Positions 33,097 through 44,136 of a stretch of DNA of 64,000 nt are shown piece after piece. Below the pieces are notes generated by a model. That model saw nothing but the letters and a program-made list of their open reading frames with translations, was not told the DNA's origin and made no database searches. Both the position numbers and the translations under genes were made by a program. Positions within the stretch are counted from its first letter, which is position 1. Every line of letters starts with the position of its first letter. This stretch comes from Asterias rubens (lineage: Eukaryota > Echinodermata > Asteroidea > Forcipulatida > Asteriidae): NCBI RefSeq assembly GCF_902459465.1, contig NC_047078.1, positions 2,775,691 through 2,839,690 of the forward strand, in the 5' to 3' direction.

Positions 33097-35982
33097 CTGT
33101 GAAGGAAACAAAAAAAACATCAAGATATTATGTTCACCGTTTCACTTTACACTCTTAAATGGTCCAAGTTACCAAATAGGTCTTCTTCCAAATAGCTGCA
33201 GAAAAGCAACTCTGCTGAAGACCCACTTGTTTCGTCGTTTATTTTGGGCCATCATAGATACTTTGATCTGTGTTGGACACATCCTATCACTTTGCAACCT
33301 CTGAAAAAGGCCCTCCATAAATGCCAGCTTATTATTTCAAGAAACTGCCGAAAACCCACTTGTTTCGGCGACAATGATTTGTATTTTGGGCCATCTTTGT
33401 CTTAGATTCTTTGATCTGTGTTGGACACATCCTATTGTCTTTGACAATTACCAATAGTGTCCACTGCCTTTAAGATTAACTTTAAATATAAATATGAAGA
33501 GTAAACTTGCGGGTACAACCAATGAGTCAAATCTCTTTTGAAGGAGTGGTGGCTCTGAAAAGAACCGGTTTGGTCTCGACGTTTCGAACAGAATACTCTT
33601 CTCGTCCTCTGCTCGTCTCCATTCGCCTGAAGACGAGCAGAGTATACTGTTCGAATCGACGAGACCACTGCTTCAAAAGAGATTTTACTCAAGAGATTTT
33701 ACTCATATTCAGATTTACATCTATAGATACTCTTATTGAATTCTCCACACCATGCAAAGCTTCAATGAGCTTATTATTATTCACCTGCCTGGGCCGGTGA
33801 TAAAAGAATTTCAGAACAAACCTGCGACTTCGGTTGCCTTCTGCAGCTGACTAGTGATCCGTTGATTGATGTCTTCAATCCCACGGAGGTCGAAGGCTGC
33901 TTGGATGGATTCCATGACCCCATCTGATGGCTGACCCTCCTCTACCTGATACTCAGCTGAAATGCCATTGAGGTTTGATGTATTTGAATAATCAGGGAGG
34001 ACAGATTCAAACAATGACGAGTCTGTTTAAGAAAAAGCATATAATAAAAAAAGGTCGATCAGCATTCTCCCTAAACATAGGACAAACAGTGTAAATGGAA
34101 AGATGCCTGGAAAATGAGTTTTGTTCCGACCCCCAAGGGTCTAAGAGAACTCTGTGGTTTTTAACAGGTTAATTGATGGAATTACGATTCCAAAAAGTTC
34201 TAAAAGTCATATTTTTTACCATTGGTGAGTTCTGTTCTCTGAGGGGCTCTTGAAGAGCTGAGACTTTCTCCTGGTCGGTACTGGACTGGACGACTGCTCT
34301 TACGTCGGTGCTTCTGGAGTGCGATCCCAGACGCCGTTGAAGACAGCAACTGAGGGATGGCACTATCTATAAGAAAACAATTTCAAAACAAACCTTAGTT
34401 TTATCACATGAACAAGACACTGAAAATTTTCTAATATGTTAAAAGGGAAGGTAGACGTTTGATTTGTCACTCTTATAGCAATCGCAGGCCTGATACTTCA
34501 CGGAGGCAACGGAGGCGATTGCCTTCGTTGCCCCATGCCATTGCCTTGGTGCCCTTGAAATGCTCCAGTAGAAATTTACAATTTCCTCATAGGGTGCCCT
34601 TTGCCAAGGAGAAAATGCCTTGGTGCCCTTGCCCTTTCAAAAACAAAGCATACAGGCCTGCAATCGCACAACATCGGTAAGCAGTATTGTCGAAAGGCCC
34701 ACACTTCATGTATTACATCATATAAAAGAACAAACCTGTGAAAATTTAGGCGCAATTGATCATCCGGCTTATTTTACATGATTGTAGTTGTACATTGTTG
34801 TTGCCAGGCTTATATTGGGCTTAAAAAAAAAAAAAAGATTTAATTCGTCCTTCACTTAATTGATTTTTTGTCATATCTCAAAATTGACACCACCTTTTGA
34901 AATGAAATTTTCACAATAAGTTTTGTAAACTAAATTTAGGCCTATATCTGATTCTGATTATTTAACATTAAAATGGTTCCAAAAACCACTTTGCTTTGGA
35001 GGACACAAGTGTCAGAAACGCCAAAACTTGAGTCCAGTGCGCTTTCTTTCTTTAGTTATTTATTTATTTAAATAATTTACCCAGGGTGAACCAAATCAGT
35101 AAAAACAACTGGTTTAGGCATACATTGGTAAATAACACAATATTATTAAAAAGTTAACAGACATAATCACATTAAAAAACTAACAATATAAATAAATAAA
35201 TGAAGCGTAAACATGTAGGGATATGTTATGGGACAACTAAGTAAAAACAATATAAAAAAAGATGAGTAAAATAATTACTAGCCATTTTGTTTTCCATATT
35301 TTATATTTTGTCTATTGCTTGTAAATGTTGTATTATAGTATTACTTCATGTATCATCATTATTCCATTTGCTTGTAAACCATAATTCTCATTCACTCCTA
35401 ATTGTTTTGTTTATTTGTTTGGATTTGGAAATAAAGTGAATTGATTTAAGGGAACACGTTGCCTTGGATCGGACGAGTTGGTCTATAAAAAGCGTTTTGT
35501 AATCATTTGTTATAAAATGCATATGGTTAGAAAGATGTTTAAAAAGTAGAATACAATGATCCACACATTATTTGCCTCGAAATTGCGGTGTTTTCCCTTA
35601 ACTTTGCGAACTAACACGGTCGGCCATTTATGGAAGTCAAAAATTTGACTCCCATAAATGGCCGACCGTGTTTGTCGACGAGGTAAGAGGAAAACCACTC
35701 AGTTTCGAGTGATACTTGTGTGGATCATTATATTCTACTTTTAAAATATCTTTCTAATCATATGCATTTTATAACAAACGGTTACAAACGCTTTTCAAAG
35801 ACCAACTCGACCGATCCAAGGCAACGTGTTCCTTTAAATTGAATATAGAATGAAAGAAACAAACCTAGATCTAACAGCATGTCGTAATGCTCCTGAACAT
35901 TCTCGGGTCCAGTCTTCTCGTAATCAGCGATTACAGACAACTGTTCAGCTGTGAAGCTCTCAGAGTTGTTGTCGGTTGCCAT
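30974..35982 (-). CDS. C2H2 zinc-finger protein, 15 fingers (4 coding exons)
   Basis: Presumed nuclear DNA-binding protein of 862 aa. Coding exons: 35865-35982, 34220-34366, 33822-34022, 30974-33096 (2,589 nt, all GT-AG, phases agree). The ATG has a strong context (CACCATGG). Residues 1-155 are acidic/serine-rich with one basic patch (KHRRKSSR) and match no domain I know; it is not KRAB, BTB, SCAN or ZAD by eye. An isolated finger spans residues 162-183 (C-X2-C-X12-H-X4-H). Fourteen tandem fingers run from about residue 306 to 696, with mostly T(N/K)E(K/R)PY-like linkers. The C-terminal tail is low in structure, and its last 29 residues are encoded by an inserted transposon. I cannot assign orthology; tandem-finger genes diverge fast. 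Confidence 0.9.
33150..33433 (+). mobile_element. LINE 3' fragments, repeated
   Basis: CRKATLLKTHLFRRLFW and a second diverged copy with the AAACCCACTTGTTTCGGCG block. Zinc-finger gene last intron. Confidence 0.65.
33434..33475 (-). mobile_element. MITE family A terminal fragment
   Basis: 42-bp end only: TTTGACAATTACCAATAGTG through CACTGCCTTTAAG. Intron of the zinc-finger gene. Confidence 0.75.
33500..33765. repeat. Imperfect palindrome in zinc-finger gene intron
   Basis: TGGTCTCGACGTTTCGAACA at left pairs with TGTTCGAATCGACGAGACCA at right; CTCTGCTCGTCT and AGACGAGCAGAG form the inner stem. Confidence 0.75.
33822..34022 (-). CDS. Zinc-finger gene coding exon 3
   Basis: Residues 89-155, including VMESIQAAFDLRGIEDINQR and ITSQLQKATEV, a possible short amphipathic helix. 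Ends at a GTTTGT donor, phase 1. Confidence 0.82.
34220..34366 (-). CDS. Zinc-finger gene coding exon 2
   Basis: Residues 40-88, SAIPQLLSSTASGIALQKHR and a basic/serine-rich stretch. The frame was set by both flanking junctions, which each split an Asp codon. The longer open frame on this strand is out of phase and was not used. Confidence 0.8.
34685..34765 (+). mobile_element. MITE family C fragment
   Basis: About 80 bp of the left portion, in the zinc-finger gene's intron 1. Confidence 0.55.
35446..35837. mobile_element. MITE family B, copy 4
   Basis: TTAA-flanked complete palindrome ending about 22 bp from the donor of zinc-finger coding exon 1; its RNA could fold next to that splice site. 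Confidence 0.88.
35865..35982 (-). CDS. Zinc-finger gene coding exon 1 (start codon)
   Basis: Residues 1-39, MATDNNSESFTAEQLSVIAD onward, acidic. The donor GTTTGT is followed within about 22 bp by a family B MITE. An acceptor-like CAG at 36036-36038 suggests the exon also holds about 53 nt of 5' UTR. Confidence 0.85.
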
Positions 35983-36039
35983 GGTGACTGGCAGAACTAT
36001 TTTTGTGGATTATAACTTCCCATTATTTCTATTACCTGC

Positions 36040-37575
36040 CCAAAAACATGAAAAATGCATTAAAAGACAATTAAACATTAATTTTTTTTTTAATTGTTAT
36101 TACTCGCCTTTGTTTTGATAAGAAGGCCCCATTAAAATGATAACATTTTTAATGATAGCTGTGCCAGGTTTTTTTCCCAGAAAAATTGGAAACTGCAAAT
36201 AAGTCATGGAAGATAAAACTATAATAACATACCACGGAAACAGTAATCATTTTTCAATTATTAAAATTTCTAATCTCTACATAAATCGAGCTGCAAAAAT
36301 AGTGAGTGGTACTTGTTGGTAGTGTCTAGTTTTCTGAGCGCGGGCACATAACTAGTTGCGATAACATAACCCTCCTGCCGACGGGAGCAGGAGGGTTATT
36401 GCAGCTACAACTAGTATAACATTGGTCGATTTGTACACTAACACTGCACCTGCTGCAAATCATCATCATTCGGCATAGACTTGCGTCCGTGGCCGCCGCG
36501 TCCTCAGGTTGTAATGGTGGCGCACTCCTGGGCTCCTGGAGTTGCCGCCATCACCTGGTGTCTTTCAATCGCTGCTTGTCTTAGTTTTTCGACAGTTCTC
36601 AGTTGCTGCAAATGGCCCAATTGAATACAAGTTCTACTCGAACACAGGTGACTCAGAGTTGACCTTGTTTTCACACCTTGTCTTTGGACACCCCCCCCCC
36701 CCCCCCCGATAAAATTTCCGTATCATAATGATTATGATAATCCAGCCACCTCTTTGTCATATGTCTTGAGTTTTTGTCTGCACCTGCTAGTTTGCAACCA
36801 ATGTCTGAATGTGCGAGTATACTCCAGAGGAGGTTTCTGCACAGTGTAGGAAGATGATGATGATATAAATTGCGTCATCCATAAATAATGAGACATTCTT
36901 TTTGGGTGAAATGAATGAAAAAGTGGTGGCACGATATGGAAATCTTTTCACATGTTCATACACACACCTCCGTTTGTTTTTGAGGGCGCTACACAGTGGT
37001 GTGACCTTGTTTACTCAACACAAGTACTCCACACGACCAGTCGGTTCGTACCGTGGAGGCATAGTTTTCCCCCACCCAATGGGTACAGAATTGAATTACA
37101 ATCCCCGTAAACTGCATAAGAGTCTTCCAAACTTCACTCTGTCTGAGTGTGTAAGTAATATTTCTAAATTAAATATCATGCAATTAACGCAACCTCCGGC
37201 TACCTCCGGCTACCTCCGACTTTTACCAACACCCTTATTAAAGTTGTTAAAATAATACTACTACAGTAGTAGTCTACGTAGGGTACTAGGCCTGGACCCT
37301 ACAATGTATGTTTTACTTTTAATAATGCTCACTCATCAACAGACTGATGATGGACGGCAGGGCGACCTAGTCGGTCACACCATAGAGTAAGGACAGAGAA
37401 CACGGAGTCGGTCACACACACACAGTCCCACATACTAACACTGCATAGTGAAAAAAAGACAAACGGACGGACCGAAGATTCTGTCGTAATTTCGCCCATA
37501 TTCAACCAAGGAAACGACTACATATTTCCCTTATAAGCGGAGCACACAAAAGCCATTCCTGCTTTGTTTGTAAAC
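36040..37575. other. Probable 5' intron of the zinc-finger gene
   Basis: No conserved coding sequence. Contains a C-run near 36692, an inverted CTCCTGCCGACGGGAGCAGGAG at about 36371, and three CTACCTCCGG-type repeats near 37197. Confidence 0.4.
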
Positions 37576-37579
37576 CTAC

Positions 37580-37680
37580 CTTGGTCGCTCCATTTGGTTA
37601 ATTATTGGAGATTCTTGTGTCTTCTTTTTGTCTAGACAAACAGACGGGAAGCATTTTGTTGACTGTCTGGCTAGCTGGCT
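37580..37680 (-). other. Possible noncoding first exon of the zinc-finger gene
   Basis: Read on the minus strand, the segment ends in CCAAG and a GTAGGT donor and lies just downstream of the GC boxes. It would splice to the acceptor at 36036-36038. The 5' limit is arbitrary. Confidence 0.25.
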
Positions 37681-37746
37681 TTTGGGCTGTGAATAGCGCC
37701 CTCTATTGCCTAATTTTAGATAGTCCACAAGAAATCAGCAGCTTGC

Positions 37747-37793
37747 AGGGGGCGGGGCGGGGCGGGGGCGGGGGCGTGGGCGGGGGGTGGGCG
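37747..37793 (-). promoter_or_regulatory. GC-box cluster, candidate promoter of the zinc-finger gene
   Basis: Several overlapping GGGCGG-type boxes in a 47-bp run, the most G-rich tract near the three genes. It lies upstream of the zinc-finger start. A GTAGGT donor at 37574-37579 could end a noncoding first exon between it and base 37580. Inferred only. Confidence 0.35.
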
Positions 37794-37816
37794 ATTTGCT
37801 TATGGCTCCGAGTTTG

Positions 37817-37905
37817 TCTTTAAAAAAGCGTAAAAGTAGAAAACAATGATCTACACAAATATGCCTCGAAATTGCGTGGTTTTCTTTTTACCTCGTCGAC
37901 TTAAG
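37817..37905 (+). mobile_element. MITE family B fragment
   Basis: Internal piece only, beside the GC-box cluster. Confidence 0.6.
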
Positions 37906-38080
37906 CCCGGTTCATACGACATGCGAATGCGAAGCGCATTTGACGTGAATTTGACGTCACAACCCTCCTTTCGCACCGATATTTGCAAGTGAGTTGAGCA
38001 AAGTTGAACTGCTGCGGATTATTCGTTGCGAATGTGTGATGTAAACTTTCGTATCGCATTCGCATAGTTGCAGTGAAACA
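37906..38080. repeat. Dispersed repeat with GCGAATGCGAAGCGCAT motifs
   Basis: Starts GCCCGGTTCATACGACATGC. A relative lies at 51875-52050 (TTCACACTTCCTGTGAATGC). An inverted end at 38440-38470 (CACACTTGTCGAACGGGGCT) suggests one element. Confidence 0.6.
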
Positions 38081-38470
38081 AAAACACAGTTCAGAATTTG
38101 TATCAAATTAGGGTACGCCTCTGAATTGATAAATCAGTTTCTACATAGCGATCAACTTGATGATCATTTTATTTTATAATATTAGTCATTGAAAAAGTAA
38201 TTGAAAAGGTAATTCCACTTATCAAACTAGGTACAGCAAAAAAAAATAAAAATTCATGGCGTAAGTCCAGCATCAAATTTGGGTTAAAAAATGGAGGGAA
38301 AAATAGACAAGAAAACCCAAAATAACAACAAAATAAATAATAAACACACAAAAAACTAGTAGAAGTATTTCTTCTATTATTCATCAAAGAAGTTTTTGAG
38401 AAAAACAATCAGTACTGGATGGGCATGAATTTCAACAAATTCAGTGGAATCGCATCACACTTGTCGAACG

Positions 38471-38665
38471 GGGCTTATTTCATAGACCTGATAAGCATAA
38501 AAATTAGCTAAACTACAACAGATGCTTTACTAGACTAAGGTTACCAGCCAAAGTGTCACGTAACATATACGTTGTGTGACTGGTATTCTGCATTTTGTTG
38601 CTTAGCAGCAACGGTTTAAGCAATAATTTATGCGCTTGAAGCAGCTTAATAAACTTGGTCCCAGG
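38471..38665. repeat. Family F repeat, diverged
   Basis: Ends GGGCTTATTTCATAGAC and AATAAACTTGGTCCC with the GTTACCAGCC / TGACTGGTA core. Confidence 0.65.
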
Positions 38666-39559
38666 AATTGTGTCTACAGCAAAAAGTGAAGACACAACAT
38701 TCAGCAATTCTTTGTTATTGTTATTTTATTGCAAATCTATAATCGACATGCACAGTACAAATATTCACACAGTTGATGGAAAAAATGGACGTTATATTAT
38801 ACAATCAAATTAAAATAAGGAACTGAAATCATTACAAGAGGGACTTGATTATAAAAACAAAATTAACTAGAATAGATTCCACAAGATTTTTTGCTAAGAT
38901 AAAAATAATAATACATTTGAGTATAAACAACTAATATTAATTACAACAGCAGTATGGACAGTAAACTGAATTCTGTTTAGTGACACTTCAAAATGCTAAG
39001 TAACTTTAGCATACATAACACTGTACATAGAAGGTAAAACTACAAAATTCAGCAGTTCTAACATAACAGTTTTCACCTATGTTTTGTAAAAAGTCCTGTG
39101 GTTGCTAGGGTAAAGGTTGAGTAAGGGTTAAGAACATACACTAAGGTTGTCTGAACAAGGGTGTCGAAACATAGGCATGTGTCGAAAGGAGTGTATCTAG
39201 TTAATTGCATTCTTGCAGCAGAAGTTTCCCAATTTGGGTTCACCCATACTGTAGCTAAATCCCCATAAAATAAACCCAACAGAAGTTGTAGAAATTGCCC
39301 AGATTTGGGCGACCCGCACTAACATGTTAGCAAAAGGTGTGCCACTAATTGCAGCACAACTTTTATAGCCATAATATTAGTTTTAAATTTTAAAACCAAA
39401 ATCTTTGGAAAGTAATTCTTCACTTACAATTGTAGGTAAAGTATCCCACAAATAAATCTCTGGTATATAATATCGGAGCAAATGTAGTAATAGGTACACA
39501 ACAAAATACAAACAGACACAAACAAAACGAAACCAAAACAGACAATACAAAAAAAAACA

Positions 39560-39655
39560 CCCAAAACCCAAACAAACAAACACACAAACAAACACACAAA
39601 CAAACAAACAATCAAACAAACAAACAAACAAACAAACAAACACACACAATGTTTA
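39560..39655 (+). repeat. (AAAC)n-rich microsatellite
   Basis: Runs of CAAA with CACA interruptions. It makes false open frames of VCLF repeats on the other strand. Confidence 0.9.
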
Positions 39656-40609
39656 CACAACTACATAAACTATTGACACAGCTCAAATACCAACTACAAG
39701 GTACACTTTGTACCTCCATGGTATAACATAATTCCAAAAAAGATTCACTTAAAAAAAATGCTACAGTGAGATTTTATTACCAAACAAATGTAGTCTCTGA
39801 CAAACACATAATCATATTAAAAGTTAGAAAAAAGAAGAACTTTCACTTTCATAACAAACTCTAATTATAATGAATGTTTTCTTTTCCTGTAATAAACATA
39901 GGGGTGACACCCTGTGAGAAACTTTGTGCTATTTTCAGCAGATGGAAGGAAGCACACGGCGGACTAACACAAGTTTAGGAACCCTTTCAACCCCCCCCCC
40001 CCGCCTCCAAACAGGCAATAGAACAGGTAAAAGACCTTTTTGAGGTATGGCAGACACAAGGCTACAACACTTTAAAGTTGTGGTAAATTTGTGCGTATTA
40101 ACCATAGAAATAGAACGTATGTTATTCAGTGAAGTGCGCATTTTAGGCGATGCGGCGTTTACAAGTAAACCTAATGACTAGTGGCATCAGTGGCGGCGTG
40201 TGACGCGCGTATCACATCCGCCATACCTCAAAAAGGCTTATAGACCTTTTACCATGAAATATGTAAATGGCACAAACGCTTTGGCTCAAATCATGTTCAA
40301 AAAATACAAATCTAACCCATTTGACCCCAAAAAGGAATATAAAGAACAAATTTTTTTAAAAAGATGGCGAGCAGAATAATTTAATCTAGCTACATAAATA
40401 AAATACTAAAAATTTAATAAAACAATTACTAATAGCTACTAAGCTAGACCTTTCCCGGCACAATCAGGCGGTACTAGGATAGTTAGATAATACTGATAGC
40501 TGTAAAGATACTAAAAAATAAACAATAAAACGTGAGGAAAAAGTAAAGAATTTATGTTTCATACATGGAAACTGCATTAGGGATAAGAATCTTCATTTGG
40601 GTTTGACCC

Positions 40610-40730
40610 AAAACCTTGCAAAGATCGGTTTCAATCCCACCTGAGTAATATGTCTGTGATTTTGTTCATGGAGCTTGGAGTACCGAGTATACACTGCTAA
40701 CACACATCAGTGCAAGGGTAAAACCAAAAT
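40610..40730 (+). mobile_element. Second tRNA-derived SINE type, 5'-truncated
   Basis: GGTTTCAATCCCACCTGAGT, ending GGGTAAAACCAAAATGA. Confidence 0.6.
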
Positions 40731-40799
40731 GAATGGGGAAATTATGTCTTGTTTCAGACAAATTGGAGGATTGGTAATGTAGTTGAGGGAAACATGGTA

Positions 40800-41178
40800 C
40801 ATTTGACACTAATGGTAATTGTCAAAGACCAGTCTTCTCACTTGCTGTGTCTCAACATATGCATAAAATAACAAACCTGTGAAAATTTGAGCTTACTCGG
40901 ATGTCACAGTTGCGGGATAATAATGAATGAAAAAACACCCTTGTCACACGCAGTTGTGTACGGATCTATGCTTGATTTCGAGACCTCAAATTCTAAATCT
41001 GAGGTCTCGAAATCAAATTCGTGGAAAATTACTTCTCTCTAGAAAACTACTCCACTTCAGAGGGAGCCGATTCTCACAATGTTTATACTATCGACAGCTT
41101 TCTGTTACGCTTTACCAAGTAAGGTTTAATATTTATAAATATTTTGAGTAATTACCAATAGCGCCCACTGCCCTTAAA
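40800..41178 (-). mobile_element. MITE family A, copy 12
   Basis: Full length but old: several substitutions, right end CACTGCCCTTAA. Confidence 0.85.
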
Positions 41179-42139
41179 AAAGAAGCTTAATTTTCTATTA
41201 TAGAACTGTTTGTCTGGTTATTTACCCAGTTTAATTGCTAAAACCAAACAGGTTATAATTACCCGGTTTAATGACATAATTAGGCCTAATCAACTACAAC
41301 ACAAAACAATAAAACAAACAATTGAACGATCATCCTGAACCATGTAGTCTAGTTAGGATCAACTCCAACACAAAGTAGAATTTTTACCTCAACAAAAAAT
41401 GAAAGACTTAAACTTGTTAGATGTTTTTTTGCCTTCAACTTAAAATTTGGACCTAGCTGGAGCTTACATGAAAAAAAAAAAAAAAAAACACTGGACGTAT
41501 CAATTACTACACGATTGAGTATAATTAAACTAATTAGCATAATACACAAAAAACATAAACTGATGGTAAATAGTGTAGATTACTCAGCTCAGCCTGGTCA
41601 ACAAAATAATGCCCTTTGATTTTCTTCTTCTATTTTAGGAGGTAAACAACAACTGCTATTCTTAGCAGGCAGCCATGTCATGAGAAAAAAAACAAGAAAA
41701 GTTTGCAGCTGATTCTTAATTGTAATGTTTTTTCCATTTTTTTTTCTTTTCTTCATTTTTTATAACTTTGTTACTAATATACATAACTAGAAGTTTAGGA
41801 ATGGCATTATTTAGATATGAACAATTAGACTATGGTACATAAAAAAAGTGCATCTGTACTTTTTACCTAAAAAAATCCAACTAAACAAAGGGAAAAGGGG
41901 GCTCTGTTCAGAAAGAAATTCAGTTCGGGAAATTTTGTTTGGTGTATGAAACAAATTGAACATTGAATCTATTTACGTCCTAAAAGGATAAAACATAAAC
42001 AATATCGTTTTCAACAGTCACTTCTTATGGGGTCAGATTTTTTTGGCACGAAAGTGTAATGACACTGGACAAAGGCTTTAGGCCTGAAGTCTTTTGATAT
42101 TAGAGTGAGAAATGACCTCTTTGTCAAAAACTACATTAC

Positions 42140-42461
42140 TTCAAGACATTGGACACTATTGGTAATTGTCCAAGACCAGTCTTCTCACTTGGTGTACCTT
42201 AAAATAACAAACCTGTGAAAATTTGAGCTCAATTGGTCGTCGAAGTTGCGAGATAACTATGAAAGAAAAAAAACACCCTTGTCATCAAGGTTGTGTGCTT
42301 TCAGATGCCTGATTTCGAGACCTCAAATTCTAAACTTGAGGTCTCAAAATCAAATTCGTGGAAAATTACTTCTTTCTCGAAAACTATGTCACTTGTTACC
42401 AAGTAAGGTTTTATGCTAATAATTATTTTGAGTAATTACCAATAGTGTCCACTGCCTTTCA
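42140..42461 (-). mobile_element. MITE family A, copy 13 (inserted in an older copy)
   Basis: Flanked by TTCA (42140-42143 and 42458-42461) rather than TTAA. On each side lies the split sequence of an older family A copy (about 42050-42139 and 42462-42530) that rejoins across one TTCA. Confidence 0.85.
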
Positions 42462-42982
42462 GAGGGAGCTGTTACTCACAATGTTATATACTATCGACAG
42501 CTCTCCGTTGCTTGTTACCAAGTAAGCCTTTAAGAACCCTTTCAACCCCCCCCCCCACAGTATGACCTCAATCTGGACACCTCTCCTACAAACCCTTCCG
42601 TACATTTCAAAACTCAAGCAAAAAGATTCAAGTATTGACATTTGAAATACCTTGGGGAAAAAAGTTGTAAACAAAATTAAAAGTCTGATGATTTAACCCT
42701 AGCAGAGTCTTTTTCAAAGGCTAAAAAGAAGAAGTCATGAGATGTAAACAAGATTCAAAATTAAACATGATTTTTTTGTACATTGCGAAAGAAATTTGAA
42801 CAAGAAAAAAAACCCACTTAATATGACCTTACATATAAAAAAAAATTAACCAATAACCTCTCGCATTTCACTTTGTGAAAATCAAGATTTTTAAACTCGA
42901 AGATGACAAATCCTTGACCCATCTAAAGGAACAGTACAGAATTGGTTTTGCTAACAAAACAGTTGCTGGCAGTGTAAGCACT

Positions 42983-43342
42983 TTAAAGACACCGGACACT
43001 TTTGGTAATTGTGAAAGACTAGGCTTCACAGTTGGTGTATCTCAACATATGCATAAAATAACAAACCTGTGAAAATTTGAGCTCAATCGGTCGTTGAAAT
43101 TGCGAGATAATAACGAAAGAAAAAAACACCCTTGTCGCACGAAGTTGTGTGCTTTCAGATGCTTGATATCGAGTTCCAAATTCTAAATCTGAGGTCTCGA
43201 AATAAAATTCGTGGAAAATTACTTCTTTCTCGAAAGCTACATTACTTCAGAGGGAGCCGTTTCTCAGAATGTTTTATACTACCAACCACTCCCCATTACT
43301 CGTCATCAAATATGGTTTTACGATAATAATTATTTTGAGTAT
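42983..43342 (-). mobile_element. MITE family A, copy 14
   Basis: Left TTAA present; the right end stops at GAGTA without the usual terminus. Nested in family E copy 2. Confidence 0.85.
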
Positions 43343-43506
43343 TCCACCATTTGCATAAACTGACAAACCTGAAGTTTGAGATCGATCTGACATCTGGGTC
43401 ACGAGAAAATAGTGAAAAACTGATTACCGTACACATTCATGACGTCGATTAATCTTTTTTATTATCAACACTCACCGAGCGATAGGCTCCAAACAGGAAA
43501 TTTAGT

Positions 43507-43516
43507 TTTATTTATT
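43507..43516 (-). terminator. Candidate MEGF8 polyadenylation signals
   Basis: Two overlapping AATAAA hexamers on the minus strand about 400 nt past the stop, within a MITE (family E). Confidence 0.25.
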
Positions 43517-43911
43517 TCTCAACAAATATGACATTTCAGACAGAAATATTCCAAGGGATGTTTTCTACTATCATAATCGTTAGACCGTGTAAGTTTTCAG
43601 TAAATCTGTGATCTTTGAGAAGTTTTTTTCTTACCAATTCTGTAATGTTCCTTTAAGAGAAGAACCGAATCCACACACGTTTCTTTAGAATACAAACTGG
43701 TATACAATGCCCATCATGCTTTTTACTTGCTCCGCTCCATGTACTCCAAAGAAAGAACAACAACCAATAACGAAAATGTACACACAACTCTTGGATACAC
43801 AAACTCAAAAATTAACCTTATAAAAAATATCTCTGTTATATATATAATAATACAGACATTTATGTCAAAAAAGTTCAAACTAAGACGGAGAATTCCGGTA
43901 GCCGCCCTCAG

Positions 43912-44136
43912 TTACCGGCACATGCCTGCTTTACTACCGTTTGAGAAGCGTATGGTGCGTTGCTGGGGCGGATGGTCCACGAGGCGATTGGACGCCTTCA
44001 GGAGGACGAGGGCAGAGCCCAGGCAGGCCTGGACAGGGGCGACCGCACCACCGGGGAGGGAGATGATTGTTGTGCAGACAGCTGCCATGTCGTCCTCTGT
44101 GGGCTCCGTGGCGATTGAACCGGTTCGGAAGCGCTC
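43912..44136 (-). CDS. MEGF8: MEGF8 last exon (cytoplasmic C-terminus, stop)
   Basis: 75 codons including TAA. TEPTEDDMAAV, LPGGAVAPVQACLGSALVLL match the end of vertebrate MEGF8. The last ~25 residues are unlike it. Candidate AATAAA signals (minus strand) sit about 400 nt downstream at 43507-43516. Confidence 0.94.
   Translation of the reverse strand, partial: ERFRTGSIATEPTEDDMAAVCTTIISLPGGAVAPVQACLGSALVLLKASNRLVDHPPQQRTIRFSNGSKAGMCR

Larger units (their letters stand above)
38670..42040. other. Intergenic AT-rich stretch
   Basis: No gene seen. Contains the (AAAC)n tract, homopolymers, SINE and family A copies listed separately. Might include distal 3' UTR of MEGF8. Confidence 0.5.
42923..43656. 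mobile_element. MITE family E, copy 2, split by a family A copy
   Basis: Ends AAAGGAACAGTACAGAATTG and TGTAATGTTCCTTTAA. Family A copy 14 (42983-43342, minus, right end truncated) interrupts it. Covers the likely 3' UTR of MEGF8. Confidence 0.8.

Noticed and set aside
33434..33475. Possible additional zinc-finger exon near 33.43-33.69 kb
   Set aside because: The open frame there runs through a palindrome and a MITE end, with no conserved residues and no fitting splice sites.
34169..34363. 64-codon minus-strand frame over zinc-finger exon 2
   Set aside because: It joins neither neighbour in frame; the alternative frame of the same exon does on both sides.
39383..39660. Overlapping frames rich in VCLFVCLF
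   Set aside because: Translation of an (AAAC)n microsatellite.
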